64,000 nt of DNA from Streptomyces megasporus (GTDB lineage: Bacteria > Actinomycetota > Actinomycetes > Streptomycetales > Streptomycetaceae), in the NCBI RefSeq assembly GCF_000718985.1, contig NZ_JODL01000010.1:77868-141867 (forward strand), read 5' to 3'. Below are positions 17,427 to 25,557 of the stretch, in pieces; the stretch's first letter is position 1, and every line of letters starts with the position of its first letter. The translations under genes were made by a program, and so were the position numbers. The notes beneath the pieces were generated by a model. It saw only the letters and a program-made list of their open reading frames with translations. It was not told the origin of the DNA and ran no database searches.

Positions 17427-17455
17427 ACTGTACCCGCCATGTGTCGGACTGCCCA
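17427..17455 (-). promoter_or_regulatory. Promoter of LacI gene (copy a)
   Basis: Reading on the minus strand, TGGGCA (17455-17450), a 17-bp spacer and TACAGT (17432-17427) make a reasonable sigma-70-type promoter. The GTG start begins 8 nt after the -10. Confidence 0.55.
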
Positions 17456-17490
17456 CCGTACCCGGGAGTTCGCCGGATTCCTCACGGTGT

Positions 17491-17523
17491 CGCCGCCGTC
17501 CCGCCTTCGGTGGGACGGCGGCG
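17491..17523 (-). terminator. Terminator of the extra sugar-binding protein gene
   Basis: CGCCGCCGTCCCGCC (17491-17505) pairs with 17509-17523 with one mismatch around a TTC apex (a CTTCGG-type loop), just after the stop codon. Confidence 0.8.
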
Positions 17524-17536
17524 CTCCGGCGTGGGC

Positions 17537-18874
17537 TCAGCTCGCGATCCGGTAGCCGGGCAGCAGCTCGTCCTGCCACTCCTCGGCCGTGTCGGTCAGT
17601 CCCTTCCGCGGTGTCTTCTCGCCGCGGAGGACGGCGGTGTAGTGGGGTTGGAAGGCGCCGAGGAGGTCGCCGCCCTCGGGGAGGGAGGGGCGGGCGACGG
17701 CCTTGGTCAGCGCGCGGTAGAAGGAGTCGCGGACGGGGTCGGAGAGCACCTTGGCGGTGTAGGCGGCCGTGCGGGTCGGCAGCAGTCCGAGGGCGAGGGC
17801 GGTGCGCTCCTGCTGCTTGGCCGACGTCATGTGCCGCACGAAGAGGTAGGCGGCCTCGAGGTCGTCCGACTCCGCGGAGACGACGAGGTTGTGGCCGCCG
17901 AGCGGGCTGCCGGCGGTGCCGGTGGAGCCGGCCGGGACGGTGGCGATGCCCAGGTTCCCGCGGTCCTCGAACTCCTCGCTCGCGAAGAGGTCGGCGGTCG
18001 ACCAGGGGCCGTTGATCATCATGGCCGCCTCGCCGTTTTTGAAGGCGTTCTGCATCGCGCCGTAGGCGTCCTGCTCCGGGGGCTTGGGGGCGGCGCCGGA
18101 GGAGACCAGGTCGGCGGCGGTGGAGACACCGCGGACCGAGGCGGAGTCGGCGACGGTGATCTTCCGGGCGCCGACGTCCACCAGGTCGCTCTCCTCGCCG
18201 TAGAGGAAGGGCAGGGCGAAGAAGGGGTCGGGGTTGAGGACGATGCCGTCGACTCCGGTCCGCTCCTTGATCCGCAGGGCGGTCTCCTTCAGCTCCTTCC
18301 AGGTGGAGGGGGGACGGGTGACGCCCGCCTCCGCGAGGATCCGCCGGTTGTAGAGGAGGGCGAGGGTGTCGGTCACCTGGGGAACGCCGTACACGCCGCC
18401 GTCCTCGTAGGTGACGCTGTCGGTGACGTTGGGCAGGAAGTCGGAGGCGTCGCCGTCCAGGGCGGGGGTGCCGGTGAGGTCGGCGAGGTGTCCCTCGGCC
18501 ATGAAGCCGGCCGTCCAGCCGACGTCCGCGCGCAGCACGTCCGGGACGTCCTCGCCGGACTCCACGGCGTCGAGGTACTTCCGCTGGGCCTGGTCGAAGG
18601 GGACGTTGACGTACTCGACGTCGATGGTCGGGTGCTTCTTCTCGAACTCGGCGACGAGCTTCTCGAAGTGGGGGGACTCGACCTCGTTCGAGGTGTCCCA
18701 CCAGGTGATGGTGCCGGACACCGCGGCGGGGCCGTCATCGGAGCCGCCGACGAGTCCACAGGCGCCGGTCGTGAGCGTCAGGCAGGCGACGGCGGCCACG
18801 GCGCGACGCAGGCGTCCGCGCGGGCCACACGAACGTCTGAACACGGACAACCCGGAGCGTATGCGACTTTCCAT
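17537..18874 (-). CDS. ABC-transporter sugar-binding lipoprotein, second MalE-like protein
   Basis: 445 residues. A lipoprotein signal ends with LTTGAC, giving the lipidated cysteine near residue 39. The body is a cluster B (family 1) solute-binding protein: WWDTSNEVESPHFEKL, FEKKHPTIDVEYVNVP, YGVPQVTDTLALLYN and INGPWSTADLF. Each segment has a clear counterpart in MalE at 19112-20392, but overall divergence is substantial. No permease follows it; it is divergent from malEFG and may feed the same MalFG permease with a different alpha-glucan or act as a sensor. The intergenic region shared with malE contains the TTGC operator-like repeats. A terminator separates it from the downstream LacI gene. 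Confidence 0.88.
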   Translation of the reverse strand: MESRIRSGLSVFRRSCGPRGRLRRAVAAVACLTLTTGACGLVGGSDDGPAAVSGTITWWDTSNEVESPHFEKLVAEFEKKHPTIDVEYVNVPFDQAQRKYLDAVESGEDVPDVLRADVGWTAGFMAEGHLADLTGTPALDGDASDFLPNVTDSVTYEDGGVYGVPQVTDTLALLYNRRILAEAGVTRPPSTWKELKETALRIKERTGVDGIVLNPDPFFALPFLYGEESDLVDVGARKITVADSASVRGVSTAADLVSSGAAPKPPEQDAYGAMQNAFKNGEAAMMINGPWSTADLFASEEFEDRGNLGIATVPAGSTGTAGSPLGGHNLVVSAESDDLEAAYLFVRHMTSAKQQERTALALGLLPTRTAAYTAKVLSDPVRDSFYRALTKAVARPSLPEGGDLLGAFQPHYTAVLRGEKTPRKGLTDTAEEWQDELLPGYRIAS

Positions 18875-18937
18875 GCCCCACTACCCGTCTTTCTTCAATC
18901 GGGGGATCCGCTGGAACGCGGAGGAAGGTAGCAGGCG

Positions 18938-19022
18938 TGCAAGTTTTTGCGGAAGTCGTTGCAGACTCGTTTGCAGAAAGTTGCCGCAAGGTCTTTCTAA
19001 AAGATTGCCGCGCTGTTACGTT
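18938..19022. promoter_or_regulatory. Divergent mal promoter region with phased TTGC repeats (putative MalR operators)
   Basis: TTGC begins at 18947, 18959, 18971, 18981 and 19005, i.e. steps of 12, 12, 10 and 24 bp. Extended forms are GTTGCAG, TTTGCAG and GTTGCCG, and two inverted partners occur (TGCAAG at 18938 and CGCAAG at 18985-18990). The array lies just before a possible malE -10 (TACGTT, 19017-19022). A similar TTGC pair precedes the amylase gene. Directly repeated hexamers of this kind are the known operator style of streptomycete mal/amylase promoters. Confidence 0.65.
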
Positions 19023-19111
19023 CCTCGTCAGCCCGGAGCCGCGACCACGCGGCCCGCGCGGAGTACGCCCGTGCCCCCGCGAGACGGGCACTGGAACATG
19101 GAGGAGTTCAC

Positions 19112-20392
19112 ATGCGGCGTGGCATAGGGACCACCGCACTGGTCGCGGCTCTCGCGCTGGCGGCCACCGCCTGCGGCGGCAGTGACGGCGGCGACGACGG
19201 CAAGAAGGGCTCGAACGGCGAGCTCTCGGGCACCGTCGAGTTCTGGGACACGTCGAACGACGCCGAGAAGGCCTTCTTCAAGAAGGTCGCCGAGGACTTC
19301 GAGAAGAAGCACCCGAAGGTCCAGGTCAAGTACGTCAACGTCCCCTTCGGCGAGGCGAGCAACAAGTTCAAGAACGCCGCCGGCGGTGGCTCCGGGGCTC
19401 CCGACGTGATCCGCACCGAGGTCGCCTGGGTGGCGGACTTCGCCAACCTCGGCTACCTGGCCCCGCTGGACGACACCAGCGCCGTCGAGGACAAGGACGA
19501 CTTCCTGGAGCAGGCCTGGGGCAGCACCCAGTTCGAGGGCAAGACCTACGGCGTGCCGCAGGTCATCGACACCCTGGCCCTCTTCTACAACAAGGAGCTG
19601 ATGGAGAAGGCCGGCGTCGAGGTCCCCGAGTCCTTCGCCGACATCAAGAACTCCACCGAGAAGTTCGAGAAGGAGGGCGTCACCCCCTTCTACCTGCGGG
19701 GTGACGACGCCTACTTCGTCCTGCCCTTCCTCTACGGCGAGGGCGGCGACATGGTCGACGCCGACGCCAAGAAGATCACCATCGACGACCCGGCCGGCGC
19801 GAAGGCGTTCGAGACGATCAAGGACCTGGTGGACTCCAAGGCCGCGCTCACGGACGTGACCGACGGCTGGGAGAACATGCAGAAGGCCTTCAAGGACGGC
19901 AAGGTCGCGATGATGCTCAACGGCCCGTGGGCCATCGAGGACACCCTCGCGGGCAAGCAGTTCAAGGGCAAGGAGGACAACCTCGGCGTCGCCGCCGTCC
20001 CGGCCGGCAGCGCGGGCCAGGGCGCCCCGCAGGGCGGCCACAACCTCTCGGTCTACGCGGGCTCCGACAACCTGGACGCCTCCTACGAGTTCGTGAAGTA
20101 CATGTCCTCCGCCGAGGTCCAGAAGCGCGTCACCGAGGAGCTGAGCCTGCTGCCGACGCGCGCCTCGGTGTACGAGGAGCAGACCGTCAAGGACAACCGG
20201 ATGGTCCAGTTCTTCAAGCCCGCCGTGGACAAGGCCGTCGAGCGTCCGTGGATCGCCCAGGGCAACTCCCTCTTCGAGCCCCTGCGCGTCCAGCTCGCCG
20301 ACGTGGTGAGCGGCAAGACCGAGCCGAAGGACGCGGCGAAGAAGGCCGGTGAGGAGTACGCCAAGCTCCTCAAGGACGAGGACTACAAGTAG
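19112..20392 (+). CDS. malE: Maltose/maltodextrin-binding lipoprotein of ABC transporter
   Basis: 426 residues. The signal peptide ends in LAATAC, a lipobox placing lipidated Cys near residue 22. The mature protein is a family 1 solute-binding protein with FWDTSNDAEKAFFKKV, FEKKHPKVQVKYVNVP, YGVPQVIDTLALFYN and LNGPWAIEDTL. It captures maltose and maltodextrins outside the membrane for MalFG. GGAGGAG lies 7 nt before the ATG. malF follows after 38 bp, malG and an alpha-glucosidase gene after that, giving an uptake-and-cleavage operon. The ATP-hydrolysing subunit is not encoded here; streptomycetes supply a shared MsiK elsewhere. Expression is probably controlled through the TTGC array upstream. 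Confidence 0.93.
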   Translation: MRRGIGTTALVAALALAATACGGSDGGDDGKKGSNGELSGTVEFWDTSNDAEKAFFKKVAEDFEKKHPKVQVKYVNVPFGEASNKFKNAAGGGSGAPDVIRTEVAWVADFANLGYLAPLDDTSAVEDKDDFLEQAWGSTQFEGKTYGVPQVIDTLALFYNKELMEKAGVEVPESFADIKNSTEKFEKEGVTPFYLRGDDAYFVLPFLYGEGGDMVDADAKKITIDDPAGAKAFETIKDLVDSKAALTDVTDGWENMQKAFKDGKVAMMLNGPWAIEDTLAGKQFKGKEDNLGVAAVPAGSAGQGAPQGGHNLSVYAGSDNLDASYEFVKYMSSAEVQKRVTEELSLLPTRASVYEEQTVKDNRMVQFFKPAVDKAVERPWIAQGNSLFEPLRVQLADVVSGKTEPKDAAKKAGEEYAKLLKDEDYK

Positions 20393-20430
20393 GAGCCGGT
20401 AGGACTCCCAAGGAGAGGCTGACCGACGAC

Positions 20431-21450
20431 ATGGCTGTCGAGACCGGCCGGTCGGTGGCACAGGCCGCGGGCGGAGACGCCCGCGGCCACGGCCGCAGGA
20501 CCGGCAGAACGCCCGAGAAGGCGCCCGGACCCCTGCGCCGCGCCCTGGCCACCCACTGGTACGCCTGGGCGATGGTGGCCCCCGTGGTGATCGTCATCGC
20601 GGTGATCATCGGGTACCCGCTGCTCCGGGGCGTCTGGCTGTCCCTGACCAACGCGGACGAGGCCAACGTCGCCCGCACCATCGGCGTCAACGAGATCGAG
20701 GCGACGTACGAGTTCGTCGGTCTGGAGAACTACACGGCGATCCTCACCGACAGCGTCTTCTGGGACCGGCTCGGCTGGACGGTCCTGTGGACGGTGGGCT
20801 GTGTCTCCGTCACCTTCCTGCTCGGCCTGATGCTGGCCGTGATGCTCAACCGGAAGCTGCGCGGCCGGACCTTGTACCGCATCGCCATCATCCTGCCCTG
20901 GGGCATCCCCGCCTTCGTCTCCGTCTTCGCCTGGAAGATGCTCTTCAACGAGAAGAACGGCATCCTCAACGCGGTGCTGAGCGGCGGCGGCATCGACGGG
21001 GTCCCCTGGCTGGGCGACCCCACCTGGGCGAAGATCTCCGTCATCGTGGTGAACGTCTGGCTGGGCGTGCCCTTCATGCTCGTCGCCCTGCTGGGCGCCC
21101 TCCAGGCCATCCCCTCCGAACTGCTGGAGGCCGCCGAGGTGGACGGCGCGAACGCCTGGCAGCGCTTCCGCAACGTGACCCTGCCGGGCATCCGCTCGGT
21201 CAGCAGCACCGTCGTCCTGCTGAGCACCATCTGGACGTTCAACATGTTCCCGGTGATCTACCTGCTCACCCGCGGCGGCCCCGGCGACTCCACCGAGATC
21301 CTGGTGACCTACGCCTACCGGCTGTCCTTCCTCAACAGCCCGCGCGACTTCGCCACCTCCGCGGCCTGGGGCGTGCTGATCCTGCTGCTCCTGATGGCCT
21401 TCGCGGTGGTCTACCGCCGTTCGCTCCGCAAGCAGGGAGAGGTGTGGTGA
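20431..21450 (+). CDS. malF: Maltodextrin ABC transporter permease MalF
   Basis: 339 residues. A ~40-residue charged N-terminal tail is followed by six transmembrane segments. The cytoplasmic EAA loop reads EAAEVDGANAWQRFRNVTLP, the contact site for the ATPase. A periplasmic-type extension between segments 1 and 2 contains EFVGLENYTAIL, as in sugar permeases of the MalF/UgpA group. It pairs with MalG in the membrane to form the channel. The ATG follows GGAGAGG at suitable distance. The stop codon overlaps the malG GTG start by 4 nt. Confidence 0.95.
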   Translation: MAVETGRSVAQAAGGDARGHGRRTGRTPEKAPGPLRRALATHWYAWAMVAPVVIVIAVIIGYPLLRGVWLSLTNADEANVARTIGVNEIEATYEFVGLENYTAILTDSVFWDRLGWTVLWTVGCVSVTFLLGLMLAVMLNRKLRGRTLYRIAIILPWGIPAFVSVFAWKMLFNEKNGILNAVLSGGGIDGVPWLGDPTWAKISVIVVNVWLGVPFMLVALLGALQAIPSELLEAAEVDGANAWQRFRNVTLPGIRSVSSTVVLLSTIWTFNMFPVIYLLTRGGPGDSTEILVTYAYRLSFLNSPRDFATSAAWGVLILLLLMAFAVVYRRSLRKQGEVW

Positions 21451-22379
21451 CGACGATGAACTCCACGGGAGCCACCACCGCGACCACGACGCCCGACCCC
21501 ACCACGACCGCCTCGGTCCCGGCCGCCCCCGCGCGTCCCCGCCGTGTCCGCGGGCGCGGCGAGCGCGGCCCCCTGGCCTCGTTCGGGCTGCACGCGGGCC
21601 TGCTGCTGGCCGCAGTGGCCGCGGTGTTCCCGCCGCTGTGGCTGCTGGTGACGTCGTTCAAGCCCAAGAGCGACGCCTTCACCACCTCGCTGGTGGAGAA
21701 CTTCACCTTCGAGAACTACGACCACGTCCTCAACGACACCTACTTCCTGACCTGGTTCGGGAACTCGGTGCTGGTCGTGGCCGTCACCACGCTGCTGGGC
21801 GTCTTCATCTCCGCCACCACCGGATACGCCGTCAGCCGCTTCCGCTTCCCCGGAATGCGCCCGCTGATGTGGACCCTGCTGATCACGCAGATGTTCCCGA
21901 TGGCGATCCTGATCGTGCCGCTGTACAACCTGATGGCGCAGTTGGGGCTCCTCAACCAGCCCGTCGGCCTGATCATCACCTACCTCACCATCGCGGTCCC
22001 GTTCTGCGCCTGGATGATGAAGGGCTTCTTCGACACCATCCCCGTCTCCATCGACGAGTCCGGGCGGGTGGACGGCCTCAACCCCTTCGGCACCTTCTGG
22101 CGACTGATCCTTCCGCTGGCCAAGCCCGGCCTGGCCGTCACCGGCTTCTACAGCTTCGTGACCGCCTGGGCGGAGGTCGCCTACGCGTCGGCCTTCATGA
22201 CCGGCGAGGAGAACCTCACCCTCGCCGGCGGCCTGCAGACCTTCGTCAACCAGTACACCGGCGACTGGGGGTCCATGACCGCCGCCGCGGTGATCATCGC
22301 CGTGCCGGCCGCGATCGTCTTCGGATTCGCCCAGCGCCACCTCGTCGCCGGACTGACCTCCGGAGCCGTCAAGTCCTGA
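21447..22379 (+). CDS. malG: Maltodextrin ABC transporter permease MalG
   Basis: 310 residues. After a Thr/Pro-rich N-terminal tail of ~50 residues there are six transmembrane segments. The EAA-type loop is degenerate at its start but readable: SIDESGRVDGLNPFGTFWRLILP. GTG at 21447 is preferred over ATG at 21456 because AGGGAGAGG ends 5 nt before the GTG and this gives the 4-nt overlap (GTGA) with malF seen elsewhere in the operon. It forms the second half of the membrane channel with MalF. Confidence 0.94.
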   Translation: MTTMNSTGATTATTTPDPTTTASVPAAPARPRRVRGRGERGPLASFGLHAGLLLAAVAAVFPPLWLLVTSFKPKSDAFTTSLVENFTFENYDHVLNDTYFLTWFGNSVLVVAVTTLLGVFISATTGYAVSRFRFPGMRPLMWTLLITQMFPMAILIVPLYNLMAQLGLLNQPVGLIITYLTIAVPFCAWMMKGFFDTIPVSIDESGRVDGLNPFGTFWRLILPLAKPGLAVTGFYSFVTAWAEVAYASAFMTGEENLTLAGGLQTFVNQYTGDWGSMTAAAVIIAVPAAIVFGFAQRHLVAGLTSGAVKS

Positions 22380-22453
22380 TCCGATCCCCGTCCGGACGGC
22401 GCCCCGTCCGGGCGGCACCTCGCGTCCCCCCACTCACGACCACCAGGGATGAC

Positions 22454-24109
22454 ATGACCCAGCACTCCTCAGCCCCCGCCACCGATACGGCTCCGGCCAT
22501 CCGTACGGACGCCACGGGCGAGCCCACCGGCTGGTGGCGCGAAGCGGTGATCTACCAGGTCTACCCCCGCTCCTTCGCCGACGGCAACGGCGACGGCATG
22601 GGCGACCTGCCGGGCATCCGCGCGCGGCTGCCCTACCTGGCAGACCTGGGCGTCGACGCCGTCTGGCTCAGCCCCTTCTACGCCTCCCCGCAGGCCGACG
22701 CCGGGTACGACGTCGCGGACTACCGCGCCATCGACCCGATGTTCGGCGACCTGCACGACGCCGACGCCCTGATCCGCGACGCCCACGAACTGGGCCTGCG
22801 CGTCATCGTGGACGTGGTGCCCAACCACTCCTCCGACCGGCACGAGTGGTTCCAGCGGGCCCTGCGCGAGGGCCCCGGCTCGCCCCTGCGCGACCGCTAC
22901 CACTTCCGGCCCGGCCGCGGCCGGAACGGGGAGGAGCCGCCGAACGACTGGGAGTCCATCTTCGGCGGCCCGGCCTGGACCCGCACCAAGAACCCCGACG
23001 GCACCCCGGGGGAGTGGTACCTGCACCTGTTCGCCCCCGAACAGCCCGACTTCAACTGGGAGAACGAGGCCGTGCGGGACGAGTTCCGCTCGGTGCTGCG
23101 CTTCTGGCTCGACATGGGCGTGGACGGTTTCCGCATCGACGTCGCCCACGGCCTGGTCAAGGCCCCCGGCCTGCCCGACATGGGACGGACCGAACAGCTC
23201 AAGCTGCTGGGCAACCAGGCGCTGCCGTTCTTCGACCAGGACGGCGTCCACGAGATCTACCGCTCCTGGCGGCGCATCCTCGACGAGTACCCCGGCGAGC
23301 GCATCGGCGTCGCCGAGGCGTGGACGCCCAGCCCCGAGCGCACCGCCCTCTACCTGCGGCCCGACGAGCTGCACCAGGCGTTCAACTTCCACTACCTGGA
23401 CACCGGGTGGAACGCCGAGGCGCTGCGCGCCGTCATCGACGAGTCGCTGGACTCCATGCGTCCGGTCGGCGCCCCCACCACCTGGGTGCTGTCCAACCAC
23501 GACGTGGTGCGCCACCGCACCCGGCTCGGCGGCGGCCTGGGCCGCGCCCGCGCGGCCTCGCTGCTGATGCTGGCGCTGCCCGGCTCGGCGTACGTCTACC
23601 AGGGCGAGGAGTTGGGCCTGCCGGAGGTCACGGACCTGCCGGACGAGGTACGCCAGGACCCGTCGTTCTTCCGCGACAACGGCCAGGACGGCCTGCGCGA
23701 CGGCTGCCGCGTCCCCATCCCGTGGACGTCCACCGGCCCCAGCTACGGCTTCGGCTCCGGCGGGAGCTGGCTGCCCCAGCCGGAGGAGTGGGCGAAGCTG
23801 TCGGTCGAGGAGCAGACCGGCGACCCCACCTCCACGCTGGAGATGTACCGCAGCGCGCTCGCCGTGCGCCGTGAGCACCCGGCGCTCGGCGCGGGCGACG
23901 CCGTGGAGTGGCTGGACGACTTCCCCGCCGGGGTGCTCGCCTTCCGCCGCCGCGCCGCCGACGGCTCCGGCCGGGACTTCGTCTGCACGGTCAACACCAC
24001 CGGCACCCCCGTGGAGCTGCCCACCGTCCCCGGCCGGGTGCTGCTGGCCAGCGGCGAGTACGACGGCGGGGCCCTCCCGGCGGACACCACCGTCTGGTGG
24101 GAGGCATGA
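22454..24109 (+). CDS. GH13 alpha-glucosidase (intracellular oligo-alpha-glucan hydrolase)
   Basis: 551 residues with no signal peptide, so it acts in the cytoplasm. The (beta/alpha)8 barrel of family GH13 shows region I DVVPNHSSD, region II GFRIDVAHG with nucleophile D229, region III GVAEAWT with acid/base E288 and region IV LSNHDVVRH with D350. The opening AVIYQVYPRSFADGNGDGMGDLPGI is that of the oligo-1,6-glucosidase/alpha-glucosidase branch. It should release glucose from maltose and maltodextrins imported by MalEFG. It starts 74 bp after malG and overlaps the downstream LacI gene by 4 nt (ATGA). The name aglA is used for such genes in Streptomyces, but I did not confirm orthology. Confidence 0.93.
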   Translation: MTQHSSAPATDTAPAIRTDATGEPTGWWREAVIYQVYPRSFADGNGDGMGDLPGIRARLPYLADLGVDAVWLSPFYASPQADAGYDVADYRAIDPMFGDLHDADALIRDAHELGLRVIVDVVPNHSSDRHEWFQRALREGPGSPLRDRYHFRPGRGRNGEEPPNDWESIFGGPAWTRTKNPDGTPGEWYLHLFAPEQPDFNWENEAVRDEFRSVLRFWLDMGVDGFRIDVAHGLVKAPGLPDMGRTEQLKLLGNQALPFFDQDGVHEIYRSWRRILDEYPGERIGVAEAWTPSPERTALYLRPDELHQAFNFHYLDTGWNAEALRAVIDESLDSMRPVGAPTTWVLSNHDVVRHRTRLGGGLGRARAASLLMLALPGSAYVYQGEELGLPEVTDLPDEVRQDPSFFRDNGQDGLRDGCRVPIPWTSTGPSYGFGSGGSWLPQPEEWAKLSVEEQTGDPTSTLEMYRSALAVRREHPALGAGDAVEWLDDFPAGVLAFRRRAADGSGRDFVCTVNTTGTPVELPTVPGRVLLASGEYDGGALPADTTVWWEA

Positions 24110-25188
24110 CGGAGACGGGCACGGTTCCCCCGGTCGGCGGCGCCGTCGGGGGAACCGCCCCGGGCACCGCCCGTCTCGCCGACATAGCGGCCCAGGCACG
24201 GGTCAGCGAGGCCACGGTCAGCAGGGTGCTCAACGGCAAGGCGGGCGTGGCGGCCGGCACCCGGCAGAGGGTGCTGGCCGCGCTGGACGTCCTGGGGTAC
24301 GAGCGTCCCGTGCGGCTGCGGCAGCGCAGCGCCGGGCTGATCGGGTTGGTCATCCCCGAGTTGACCAACCCGATCTTCCCGGCGTTCGCCCAGGTCATCG
24401 AGCAGGCCCTGGCCGGGCACGGCTACACCCCCGTGCTGTGCACCCAGATGCCCGGCGGCGCCACCGAGGACGAGCTGGTCGACCAGCTCGTCGAGCGCGG
24501 CGTCAACGGGATCGTCTTCCTCTCCGGGCTGCACGCCGACACCACCGCCGACACCGACCGCTACGCCCGGCTCGCCGGCCGCGGCGTGCCGTTCGTGCTC
24601 GTCAACGGGTTCAACGAGCGCATCGGCGCGGCCTTCGTCTCGCCCGACGACCGTGCCGCGGCACGGATGGCCGTCCGCCATCTGACGGATCTCGGGCACG
24701 ACCCGCGGCGCATCGGCCTGGCGGTCGGACCCATCCGGTACGTCCCCGTGCGGCGGAAGGTGGAGGGCTTCGCGGCGGCGCTGGCCGAGCGGGGCGTGTC
24801 CGACACCGAGGTGCGGAGGCTGGTCCGGCACACGCTGTTCACGCTGGAGGGCGGCCACGCCGCCGCGGGCGGCCTGATCGACGAGGGCTGCACGGGCGTG
24901 GTCTGCGGCAGCGACATGATGGCGCTCGGCGTGGTCCGGGCGGCCCGTCAGCGCGGGCTGGACGTGCCCGGCGAGCTGTCGGTGGTCGGCTACGACGACT
25001 CCGAGCTGATCGCCTTCACCGACCCGCCGTTGACGACCGTGCGGCAGCCGGTCAAGGCCATGGCGAACGCGGCGGTGAACGCGCTGTTGGAGGAGATCGG
25101 GGGGAACCCGGTCCAGCACACGGAGTTCGTCTTCCAGCCGGAGCTGGTGGTGCGGGGCTCGACGGCTCCGCCGTCGAACACGCGGTAG
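24106..25188 (+). CDS. LacI-family regulator, MalR type (copy b), in the mal operon
   Basis: 360 residues. A ~20-residue Gly/Pro-rich leader precedes the HTH (RLADIAAQARVSEATVSRVLN), and the sugar-binding domain carries IPELTNPIFPAFAQVI and YDDSELIAFTDPPLTTVRQP. The closest visible relative is copy a at 16348-17418; recognition helices are identical except one residue, so both should read the same operator. It is translationally coupled to the alpha-glucosidase and so is part of the operon it may control. The amylase promoter with TTGC sites lies 150-280 bp downstream. A duplicated regulator with a different sugar domain could respond to another oligosaccharide. Confidence 0.9.
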   Translation: MTETGTVPPVGGAVGGTAPGTARLADIAAQARVSEATVSRVLNGKAGVAAGTRQRVLAALDVLGYERPVRLRQRSAGLIGLVIPELTNPIFPAFAQVIEQALAGHGYTPVLCTQMPGGATEDELVDQLVERGVNGIVFLSGLHADTTADTDRYARLAGRGVPFVLVNGFNERIGAAFVSPDDRAAARMAVRHLTDLGHDPRRIGLAVGPIRYVPVRRKVEGFAAALAERGVSDTEVRRLVRHTLFTLEGGHAAAGGLIDEGCTGVVCGSDMMALGVVRAARQRGLDVPGELSVVGYDDSELIAFTDPPLTTVRQPVKAMANAAVNALLEEIGGNPVQHTEFVFQPELVVRGSTAPPSNTR

Positions 25189-25334
25189 GCCGTTTTCGCG
25201 AGACGTCGCGAGAGCCGTCCCGCGAGCCGTTCCGGAGGCGTTCCCGGGGCCCGGCCCGGCCGGTCGGGCGCGTGGGGTCCATCACAAGGAACCCCCGACC
25301 GACCGGACCGGGATGGTGGTCGAACGTAGCACCG

Positions 25335-25469
25335 TGCAACTTCTTGCGAAAGAGGTTGCGCAGAAGAAACGGCGATGTTTCGGGGAAGTGTCCCAAGGTC
25401 TTGACGGTCATCGGGGACCGACCTACGGTCTCCTGCGCGAAGGTTTTCACCTCCTTTCAGTCTTCTTGC
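25335..25469 (+). promoter_or_regulatory. Alpha-amylase promoter with TTGC operator-like sites
   Basis: TTGACG (25401-25406), a 17-bp spacer and TACGGT (25424-25429) form a near-ideal housekeeping promoter, start expected near 25436. Upstream are TGCAAC (25335-25340), TTGCGAAAG (25344) and GTTGCGCAG (25355), with TTGC spaced 12 bp apart as in the malE region; downstream is CTTGCAGAAAGG (25465-25476). Sites on both sides of the promoter suit repression by the MalR-type proteins. Confidence 0.7.
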
Positions 25470-25557
25470 AGAAAGGTCCTTCGTCTCCACGGCCTTAAGG
25501 GCGCGGCGCGTTGCCCCCAGGCAGGTACTCGCATCTGCTTCCCCCACAGGAGGAAAC

